Origin: Patescibacteria group bacterium | GTDB lineage: Bacteria; Patescibacteriota; Microgenomatia; UBA1406; GWC2-37-13 | DNA length: 7,296 nucleotides | Reading direction: 5' to 3' | Assembly: GCA_943356515.1 (NCBI GenBank) | Contig: CALRFM010000053.1 | Location: 1-7,296, forward strand | Part shown: piece after piece, positions 1 through 5,436 of the stretch | Position numbering within the stretch: the first letter of the stretch is position 1 | Layout: each line of letters begins with the position of its first letter | The notes under the pieces: model-generated | What the model was told of the DNA's origin: nothing | The model's database searches: none | What the model saw: only the letters and a program-made list of their open reading frames with translations | Translations under genes and position numbers: made by a program

Positions 1-246
1 GGGCTATGGGATCTGAGAAAAAAGTCAAAAACAAATGACAAGGTAATGAGAATTACCTTGGGAGCTGGTAAGTCACGGTTACTATTTATTCCAAAGGGAG
101 TCGCACAAGGGACGGCTGTTTTTCAAAATCTCCCAGCAGATCTCTATGTATTGAGCGATCAGCAATTTAAAAAGGATTCACCTGATGAACGAAGATTGCC
201 ATGGAATAGTCTAGGAGAAAATTTCTGGCAGCCTAAAAAAGATTAA
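1..246 (+). CDS. RmlC-like cupin, dTDP-4-dehydrorhamnose 3,5-epimerase family (C-terminal part, 5' end outside window)
   Basis: The reading frame is open from base 1, so the gene starts upstream; the ATG at 46 is internal, not the start. The visible 81 residues fit the C-terminal half of RmlC-type epimerases, which act on C3/C5 of dTDP-4-keto-6-deoxyhexoses. Matches are a GLWDLRKKS strand (family pattern DLR-x-S), IPKGVAQG (family IPxGfAHGF), an acidic ERRLPWNS segment (family E..I.WND) and a final FWQPKKD like the family's I.WP ending. Two oddities: the usual AHGF is AQGT, and the tyrosine of the following strand (family evlYkxT) appears one residue early in ADLYVLSD. It may therefore be a divergent epimerase or a non-catalytic relative. 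The gene ends in tandem TAA codons and is 14 bp from the aminotransferase, so the two are probably co-transcribed. Confidence 0.75.
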   Translation, partial: GLWDLRKKSKTNDKVMRITLGAGKSRLLFIPKGVAQGTAVFQNLPADLYVLSDQQFKKDSPDERRLPWNSLGENFWQPKKD

Positions 247-260
247 TAAAGTAATTTAGA

Positions 261-1382
261 ATGAACAATACTATTGGCAAAATATATTTTAATGATACAA
301 AACTCAAAGCCATAAAATATAAAAAATCCATCCTGGAACATGTAAGCAAAGTAATCGAAAGTGGTATTTTTCTGAACGGTCCTTGTAGCAAGAAAACCGA
401 GCTACTTTTTAAAAAATATTTTGATGTTAACTATTTTGTCAGTTGTGCATCTGGACACGACTCCTTATGTCTTGCTCTCCAGTCTCTCCTCCTTGACAAA
501 GATGATGAAATTATTTTTCCGGTCAATGCCTATCCGAGCGCTTTTCCCATTTATATGAATAATTTGAAGGGAGTGCCTGCTGAAGTTGATTTGAATGGTC
601 AATTGGATCCAAAAGCAGTTATAAAACTAATAACCTCCAAAACTCGAGTAATAGTTATGGTGCATTTATACGGATTGGTAGGCAATCTGGATAAGATGGT
701 TGAAATATGTAAAAAGAACAGGATAGTCTTGATTGAGGACTGTGCTCAGGCCTTTGGGAGTCTTTATAAGGGTCGGCACGTCGGGACTTTTGGAGATATT
801 GGCTGTTTTTCTTTTTACCCAACTAAAAATCTCGGCACGCTTGGAGATGGGGGTGGAATAATGACAAAAAGCAAAAAGCATTTTGATTATTTAGAAAAAG
901 CAGTGCAATACGGAGAAAAATATCGCTATAAAAGTGATTTTGTGTCTGGACACAGTAGAATCCCAGAAATTCAGGCGGGAATTATCAATATATTTCTAGA
1001 AAACATAGACAGCGAGATAAAAAAGAGAAAATATTTATCCAATTATTATATTGAACAAATACTCAAATGTAATCTCCATAAACACATATCGTTACTGTCA
1101 TCAAACAAAGACAGTAAACCAGCAAGTCACCTATTTGTAATAAGAGCAAAAAATCGTGAAAAACTTCGAGTTTATTTAAAAAAAGCCAATATAGAAACGT
1201 TTGTACATTATCCATATAGCATCAACAAGATACCCGCTTTTAATTTTCTATCACAAAGAAATTTTCCCACAGCCGAGATGCTGTCACAGGAGGTTTTGAG
1301 TTTGCCATTTCACCCCTATATCTCAAAAAGTCAGATTGAGTATATTATTGCAAAAATTCTTCAATTTTATACATTGCAATGA
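261..1382 (+). CDS. DegT/DnrJ/EryC1/StrS-family PLP-dependent sugar aminotransferase
   Basis: A 373-residue fold-type I aminotransferase, a normal length for the family. These enzymes transfer an amino group, usually from glutamate, to a keto group of a nucleotide-linked deoxysugar in the cytoplasm. Visible family landmarks: SCASGHDSL (about 61-69) at the phosphate-binding helix; DEIIFPVNAY (82-91), like the family's DEVI.P..T/F; VHLYG (134-138); EDCAQAFGS (159-167), with Asp160 expected to pair with the PLP ring nitrogen; SFYPTKNLG (184-192), with Lys189 as the Schiff-base lysine; and HSRIPEIQAG (231-240), matching the family's N.R..E.QAA. The C-terminal domain is complete. It follows an RmlC-like gene and overlaps the next glycosyltransferase by ATGA, so it probably serves synthesis of an aminodeoxysugar for the glycan. 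The exact sugar and carbon (C3 or C4) cannot be told from sequence alone. No good Shine-Dalgarno precedes the ATG. Confidence 0.92.
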   Translation: MNNTIGKIYFNDTKLKAIKYKKSILEHVSKVIESGIFLNGPCSKKTELLFKKYFDVNYFVSCASGHDSLCLALQSLLLDKDDEIIFPVNAYPSAFPIYMNNLKGVPAEVDLNGQLDPKAVIKLITSKTRVIVMVHLYGLVGNLDKMVEICKKNRIVLIEDCAQAFGSLYKGRHVGTFGDIGCFSFYPTKNLGTLGDGGGIMTKSKKHFDYLEKAVQYGEKYRYKSDFVSGHSRIPEIQAGIINIFLENIDSEIKKRKYLSNYYIEQILKCNLHKHISLLSSNKDSKPASHLFVIRAKNREKLRVYLKKANIETFVHYPYSINKIPAFNFLSQRNFPTAEMLSQEVLSLPFHPYISKSQIEYIIAKILQFYTLQ

Positions 1383-2101
1383 AAAAAATTGGTAGTTTGT
1401 CAATTATTTTCCCTTTTTTGAATGACGAAGCTACTGTGACTAGACAAATCATCTGTGCCTATGCAATAGGTAAAAAAGTTACTAACAGCTTGGAAGTTAT
1501 TGCCCTTCATGGCGGTAATTCGAAAGATAAGACATATAAAAAAATCAAGGAAATGAAATTGATCTATCCTAGTCTGATTATTGTAAATAAGCAAAATAAC
1601 ACCAAAGGATACTCAGTGATCAAGTACGGTTTTAACAAAGCCACAAAGGATTGGATTTTTTATACAGATGGCGATGCTCAATATCATCTGGAAGAAGACT
1701 TGCCAAAACTGATAAAAAAACAAATGGAAACAGGGGCTAGCATCATCAATGGCTATAAAATCAGACGACATGATAAACTGTTGCGCATTTTGTTAGGAAA
1801 TGTATATCGTATATTAGCTAGGGTGATTTTCAAGTTGCCCATAAGAGATGTTGACTGCGATTTCCGACTGATAAAAAAAACCTTATTGGATAAAATCAAC
1901 TTTGAGAGTCATGGTTCTTCAATTCTTCCCGAGTTGATCAAAAAACTAGAGTCCGTTGGTGGCGTATTTGCGGAAATCCCTGTAGGTCACTATACTAGAA
2001 CTTATGGAAAATCAAATTACAAACTACTGGACCTTATAAAAGAAAAAATTCTAGGTGATATAAAACTATATTTTTTGTTGAAGAAAAAAAAATTGATTTA
2101 A
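1379..2101 (+). CDS. Glycosyltransferase family 2, DPM1-like (GT-A fold)
   Basis: A 240-residue soluble GT-A enzyme resembling dolichyl/polyprenyl-phosphate sugar synthases. It begins SLSIIFPFLNDEATV (about 6-20), the usual first strand. It has the metal-binding TDGDAQY motif (96-102, Asp97 and Asp99) and the DPM1-like segment RDVDCDFRLIKK (156-167). The first acidic motif is unusual: where relatives read DDGSxD, this one reads ALHGGNSKDKT (42-52), so the usual aspartate pair is His-Gly while a later Asp (50) is kept. There is no C-terminal membrane anchor; the protein ends in a lysine-rich tail. Its ATG overlaps the aminotransferase stop (ATGA, 1379-1382), which suggests translational coupling. 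It probably transfers a sugar from a nucleotide donor to a polyprenyl phosphate or a glycan acceptor. The donor is unknown, and the altered motif could mean altered nucleotide binding. Confidence 0.85.
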   Translation: MKKIGSLSIIFPFLNDEATVTRQIICAYAIGKKVTNSLEVIALHGGNSKDKTYKKIKEMKLIYPSLIIVNKQNNTKGYSVIKYGFNKATKDWIFYTDGDAQYHLEEDLPKLIKKQMETGASIINGYKIRRHDKLLRILLGNVYRILARVIFKLPIRDVDCDFRLIKKTLLDKINFESHGSSILPELIKKLESVGGVFAEIPVGHYTRTYGKSNYKLLDLIKEKILGDIKLYFLLKKKKLI

Positions 2102-2950
2102 ATGAAAATATCAATAATAATCCCAACCTTTAATAACGTTGAAGCTCTAAAGCAAAGCGTTACTCTGCTTGAAAAAGCGTCTATAATTGGTTTGGCTGAG
2201 GTTCTTATCGTCGATAATGGATCGACTGACGGAACGGACTTAGTCGTCAGTCGTCAGTCATCAGTCATCAGTCAATATATAAAGTTAAAACATAATTATG
2301 GTTTTACCCGGGCAATAAATGAGGGTGCCAAAAAAGCAAAAGGCAAATATTTGTTGTTTTTAAATAATGATTGTTTTGTTGAAAAAGATACCATCGCATC
2401 TCTTTACGCATTTTTGGAAAAGAATAACAATTATGTTGCAACGCAGCCCATCATTCAAACCCAACAAGGGGATGTTGAAAGCATCGGATATATGGTTGAT
2501 TTGAAAAAGGGGAAAGCTGAAGTAGTGCAAGATGAGGATCGGATTCTAGACTGGATCCTTCGACAGGCTCAGGATGACAAAGTTAGCATGTGGAATACGG
2601 GACAAGTATACGGGCTATCTGCTACGTGTCTCCTCATTCGTAAAGATATATTTATGAAAGTTGGGATGTTTGATGAATCATTTCATTCCTATTTGGAAGA
2701 TGTTGATTTGTTTATCCGCCTTGCAGGAAGTGGCTATAAATATGCCCCATGTATTGATGTTCACGTTACTCACGAGCATAGGGCAACAAGTAAGAAGATG
2801 GGAGCATATAAGGAGCGACATGATATGACAAACTGGATCCGCATCATACTAAAAAATTATCCTCAGTCATTTATCTTCCGCCATTTTTTATCTTTGTTTA
2901 TCGAACGATTACGAAATATAAGTGGATTAATGAAAGCACTTCTATCATGA
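2102..2950 (+). CDS. Glycosyltransferase family 2, WbbL/rhamnosyltransferase-like, carrying translated repeat DNA
   Basis: A 282-residue cytoplasmic GT-A enzyme of the group that includes WbbL-like rhamnosyltransferases, which extend lipid-linked glycans. Key motifs: ISIIIPTFNN (3-12); VDNGSTDGT (37-45); NYGFTRAINEGA (65-76), the family's N.GFa.a.N.G; FLNND (86-90) as the DxD-type metal site; ATCLLIRKDIFMKVGMFDESF (174-194); and YLEDVDLFIRL (197-207), with Glu199-Asp200 as likely catalytic base region. The start codon directly follows the previous stop and there is no gap. Two stretches are foreign-looking. VVSRQSSVISQ (48-58) is encoded by a 7-bp tandem repeat, and DWILRQAQDDKVS (150-162) is encoded by a segment matching the intergenic palindromic repeat. 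Both sit between conserved blocks, so the fold could survive. The gene overlaps the next one by ATGA. Donor specificity is unknown; a rhamnose donor would fit the upstream RmlC-like gene but is inference. Confidence 0.88.
   Translation: MKISIIIPTFNNVEALKQSVTLLEKASIIGLAEVLIVDNGSTDGTDLVVSRQSSVISQYIKLKHNYGFTRAINEGAKKAKGKYLLFLNNDCFVEKDTIASLYAFLEKNNNYVATQPIIQTQQGDVESIGYMVDLKKGKAEVVQDEDRILDWILRQAQDDKVSMWNTGQVYGLSATCLLIRKDIFMKVGMFDESFHSYLEDVDLFIRLAGSGYKYAPCIDVHVTHEHRATSKKMGAYKERHDMTNWIRIILKNYPQSFIFRHFLSLFIERLRNISGLMKALLS
2243..2274 (+). repeat. Heptanucleotide tandem repeat inside a glycosyltransferase gene
   Basis: About 4.6 head-to-tail copies of a 7-bp unit GTCRTCA: two copies of GTCGTCA, two of GTCATCA, then GTCA. 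It is translated as VVSRQSSVISQ (residues 48-58), in the helix after the VDNGSTDGT motif. Seven is not a multiple of three, so gain or loss of one unit would shift the frame and truncate the enzyme early. The distance from DGT to the NYGF motif is about what I expect for the family, so the present copy number keeps the frame and length. Confidence 0.9.
2551..2585 (+). repeat. Partial copy of a dispersed palindromic repeat, in frame within a glycosyltransferase gene
   Basis: This 35-bp stretch matches 3733-3767 in the intergenic repeat at 30 of 35 positions by eye, with no gaps. Shared blocks are CTGGATCCTTCG, GCTC and GGATGACA, then AGTTA. Similarity stops at both ends. It corresponds to the right arm of the palindrome plus about six flanking bases. 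It is read as part of DWILRQAQDDKVS (residues 150-162) in a variable region between conserved GT2 motifs. A protein-coding explanation of the similarity is unlikely, because the other copy is non-coding. Confidence 0.85.
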
Positions 2951-3648
2951 AGAATATCGCACTTATCATCCCGGTTTATAATGAAGCATCATATCTACCA
3001 GCATTTCTTATAACTCTTACCTTACATATCAAAAAGATACCAGAAATCTCTCATGTCATTTTTGTCGACGATGGTTCTACTGATGGAACAAGCGGCATTC
3101 TTACGTCATATTCAAAAAGCCATAAAAACGTCGTCATAATCAAAAACTCCACAAATAGTGGAAAGGGTTACGCAATGCGAAAAGGCCTGTATGAATCTGC
3201 CCGTTTACAACTGGATGCAGTAATTTTTATGGATGGAGATGGGCAACATGATCCTTCGTATCTTCCTGACTTTATCCGCGCTCTCAAAAGAAAGCCTGTG
3301 GTATTTGGGTACCGTAAACTCGACAAGAAGATGCCTATTGTTCGACGGTTGGGAAATCATATTGCGTACTTTATTATCCATCACATTTTTAGAATTCATC
3401 GGTATGGAGACATACTGTGTGGGTATTTGGGTATTCGTAACGATGTGTACGATCGCATCAGGTGGAAATCAGATGATTATGGGGTGGAAGCAGAACTATC
3501 TGCCATCGTGGGCAGATGCAAGATCCCCTTTTCTGAAGTGGAAGTAAGCACTATTTATTTAGATACCACAAAAGGGGTGCATATGTGGCATGCTCTTCAA
3601 ATTCTTCTGCGCATTCCTATGTGGAACGTATTACACGGTAGAGAATAG
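2947..3648 (+). CDS. Glycosyltransferase family 2, DPM1-like polyprenyl-phosphate sugar synthase candidate
   Basis: A 233-residue GT-A enzyme with textbook motifs: ALIIPVYNEA (5-14), VDDGSTDGT (40-48) for nucleotide binding, NSGKGYAMRKGL (70-81), and MDGDGQHDP (95-103), with Asp96 and Asp98 as the metal-binding pair. These are typical of dolichyl- or undecaprenyl-phosphate mannose/glucose synthases, which load a sugar from a nucleotide donor onto a polyprenyl phosphate at the inner membrane face. The length is the catalytic domain alone. I see no C-terminal membrane helices of the GtrB/ArnC kind. The ATG overlaps the previous stop (ATGA, 2947-2950). The next gene is a GT-C-type membrane enzyme, the class that uses such lipid-linked sugars, so a donor-maker and donor-user pair is a reasonable inference. 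It is clearly diverged from the DPM1-like enzyme at 1379-2101, so the two are not a recent duplication. Confidence 0.88.
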   Translation: MKNIALIIPVYNEASYLPAFLITLTLHIKKIPEISHVIFVDDGSTDGTSGILTSYSKSHKNVVIIKNSTNSGKGYAMRKGLYESARLQLDAVIFMDGDGQHDPSYLPDFIRALKRKPVVFGYRKLDKKMPIVRRLGNHIAYFIIHHIFRIHRYGDILCGYLGIRNDVYDRIRWKSDDYGVEAELSAIVGRCKIPFSEVEVSTIYLDTTKGVHMWHALQILLRIPMWNVLHGRE

Positions 3649-3682
3649 TTTTGGTGCAATGGATTCTTCTCTAATTGATATT

Positions 3683-3767
3683 TGTCATTCTGAGTAGGAG
3701 TTCAAACGACGACCGAAGAATCCATGTATTGTCTGGATCCTTCGCTACGCTCTGGATGACAGAGTTA
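3683..3767. repeat. Imperfect palindromic dispersed repeat (REP/MITE-like) in the intergenic gap
   Basis: Outer arms are TGTCATTCTGAG (3683-3694) and CTCTGGATGACA (3750-3761), complementary at 10 of 12 positions. Inner arms are CGAAGAATCC (3714-3723) and GGATCCTTCG (3735-3744), complementary at 9 of 10, around a short centre at 3724-3734. The left arm carries extra bases between inner and outer blocks (3695-3713), so the folded form would have a bulge. A second, partial copy lies in the gene at 2102-2950. Similar GGATCCTTCG...GGATGACA elements are, from memory, common in environmental bacterial genomes. No transposase or clear target-site duplication is visible, so a non-autonomous element is likely. 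Confidence 0.8.
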
Positions 3768-3801
3768 ATCGTATATATTAATTCTCATGTAGAATAGATT
3801 A

Positions 3802-5388
3802 ATGAACAAGATTTTTCAAAGTAAATGGTTTCTGATAACGGGGCTTGTCGCACTCCTTGGAGTATTCTTTCTTCTGTTTTACCGCGCTCCCTATTCTAAT
3901 CGTACTCTCGTGGGCAATTTAGAGCCGTACCCAGATACGTTATTCTATTCGCAACCTGCGTGGAATATGATTCATGGCAACGGGTATGTGATGGAAGCGT
4001 ACGGTTATAAAACAAAGATCGTTACACCACCTATTTATACCTTTTATCTTGCGCCGTTTTTTGCTGCGTTTGACGATATCCGATCATTTTATGTTGCCAA
4101 TATCATCCTAGCGCTCATATCGCTTGGCACGTTTCTTGCAATAATTCGTAAGGTATTTTCCGGTAAGTATTCAAACATACTCATGGTTACCGGAGGGTTT
4201 TTGTATCTTACCAATTTTTATGTATTCACGCTCCCCACGCTTCTTATGGCGGAAAATATTACCATTACGCTCTTTCTTGTCATGTTATATTTTCTCGTTG
4301 AAAAAATCACCGTAAGAAATAGTATCATCGCAGGGATTATTGGAATAGTACTCCTAGGTGTCAAATTTTCTAATCTTCCCCTTACGGCAACGTTTTATCT
4401 TATTTATCTGTGGAGAATATATAAAGAAACGTCATTGAAATCTTCCCAACTGAAAAGCTACAGTATCACTGCACTTATTTCACTGGGCGTATTTGCTGCA
4501 TATGTCATCTCATCTGAGATCTTGATAGGCCATAAGAACTTGAATGCAAATACTAGCTTGAATATCTCGTATCTTCTTCCCAACCTAAAAACGTACCTTA
4601 ATACTCTTATGGGAACCCCGGCAAGCTTTTTATGGTTTTATTACCCGATGGTTTCATCGTTTATTGGCGGTTTAAGTTTGATCGGCCTTATCGTCAGTAT
4701 CTCATCTGTTAAGCTGCGCCAGTACAGCATCTATCTGCTCATTATACTAGCCGCGCATATAATCTTTGGCTCATCGTTTTATGCAACAGACAGCAGATAT
4801 ATTATCGTGCTCTACCCTATTATGATTTTGTTTATTTGTGGTATTTTTTCTGTCGTATTAGAACGAACCTCTCTGATAAAAGCATTAAGCATCATAGCTT
4901 TTGTTATGGCAGCATATTTACTCGTCCCTTCTTTTGGACAAGTGCCCAGTGATCCAATCGCTATAACTCTCAAAAAGCAGGTAGGCATCAATTTCCGGCA
5001 CGCCGAAGTTCCGTGGCACACTATAGCGGTACGAGAGTGGACTGTATTTGCAAAAGAACAAGAAGAAGTACCGTATATTGGCACCTTTCTTCCTCCTTAC
5101 TTTCTTAACTACTACGCAAGTGATGATATTAAATACGTACCTATTACAGGTGGGCAGGAATTTTTTAATGACAAGGTAGATCAGTCAAATGATTATGCGA
5201 CATCGCTCGTAGATTTTTATCGATCTCTTTTAGAAGATGGCAATAGAATTTATGTTTCATCGTATTATTCAACAAATGTATCTGGTTGGGACAGTCTATA
5301 CAATGACCTTGTCAGTAACTTTCGCATGGATTTGGCCCGTGAGGGATGTATGGGAGTGTGTAGTCTGTATGAATTAAGAATTAAATAG
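3802..5388 (+). CDS. Multi-spanning GT-C-type membrane glycosyltransferase (GT39/PMT/ArnT-like)
   Basis: A 528-residue membrane protein. A first helix at about 10-27 leads to a large outer loop containing EPYPDTLFYSQPAWNMIHGN (41-60). An aspartate (Asp45) there, followed by a YxxPxYxxY-like segment (TPPIYTFYLAPFF, 75-87), is the usual layout of GT-C enzymes, where this acidic residue is catalytic. Further helices lie at about 97-115, 126-143, 148-166, 174-204, 219-240, 274-300, 307-327, 333-353 and 358-375. AEN (150-152) may be the second acidic motif, and DSRYIIVLYPIMI (330-342) resembles the RY..P.yP block of the family. The last roughly 150 residues look soluble and extracytoplasmic. Such enzymes transfer a sugar from a polyprenyl-phosphate donor to a lipid, glycan or protein acceptor. 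It lies after a DPM1-like synthase that could supply the donor. No clear Shine-Dalgarno is present. Subfamily and acceptor are uncertain. Confidence 0.78.
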   Translation: MNKIFQSKWFLITGLVALLGVFFLLFYRAPYSNRTLVGNLEPYPDTLFYSQPAWNMIHGNGYVMEAYGYKTKIVTPPIYTFYLAPFFAAFDDIRSFYVANIILALISLGTFLAIIRKVFSGKYSNILMVTGGFLYLTNFYVFTLPTLLMAENITITLFLVMLYFLVEKITVRNSIIAGIIGIVLLGVKFSNLPLTATFYLIYLWRIYKETSLKSSQLKSYSITALISLGVFAAYVISSEILIGHKNLNANTSLNISYLLPNLKTYLNTLMGTPASFLWFYYPMVSSFIGGLSLIGLIVSISSVKLRQYSIYLLIILAAHIIFGSSFYATDSRYIIVLYPIMILFICGIFSVVLERTSLIKALSIIAFVMAAYLLVPSFGQVPSDPIAITLKKQVGINFRHAEVPWHTIAVREWTVFAKEQEEVPYIGTFLPPYFLNYYASDDIKYVPITGGQEFFNDKVDQSNDYATSLVDFYRSLLEDGNRIYVSSYYSTNVSGWDSLYNDLVSNFRMDLAREGCMGVCSLYELRIK

Positions 5389-5418
5389 GGGCTACCCCGC
5401 TGTTGCGGGGTAGCCCCT
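5387..5418 (+). terminator. Strong GC-rich hairpin at the end of the GT-C gene, probable terminator or attenuator
   Basis: A perfect 14-bp inverted repeat (5387-5400 with 5405-5418) around a TGTT loop, with arms GGGGCTACCCCGC and GCGGGGTAGCCCC in the core. It stands out sharply from the AT-rich surroundings. The left arm begins inside the TAG stop codon of the preceding gene. The right side is followed by TTATGCATTAC, not a T-run, so classic intrinsic termination on the plus strand may be weak. It could instead act as an mRNA-stabilising or processing hairpin that separates expression of the two transporter genes. Confidence 0.7.
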
Positions 5419-5436
5419 TATGCATTACTATATGGT

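Noticed and set aside
666..881. Minus-strand open frame opposite the aminotransferase active-site region
   Set aside because: It mirrors the conserved PLP-binding region and has no support of its own.
2243..2274. Short repeated units considered as a CRISPR array
   Set aside because: The units are 7 bp, head to tail without spacers, and lie within a coding frame; this is a tandem repeat.
3233..3547. Plus-strand open frame of 104 residues overlapping the third GT2 gene
   Set aside because: It lies wholly within a well-supported GT2 gene in another frame and shows no recognisable domain.
1379..3648. Recent tandem duplication of glycosyltransferases
   Set aside because: The three GT2 proteins differ in motifs, length and sequence throughout; they are distinct family members, not recent copies.
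3765..3795. Possible promoter before the GT-C gene (TTAATC and TAGAAT)
   Set aside because: The spacing is about 19 bp and the -10-like box ends 6 bp from the ATG, which would need a leaderless transcript; in AT-rich DNA this is too weak to list.
4812..5084. Minus-strand open frame of 90 residues opposite the GT-C gene
   Set aside because: It is antisense to a long membrane-protein gene, cysteine- and serine-rich in a shadow-like way, with no motif.
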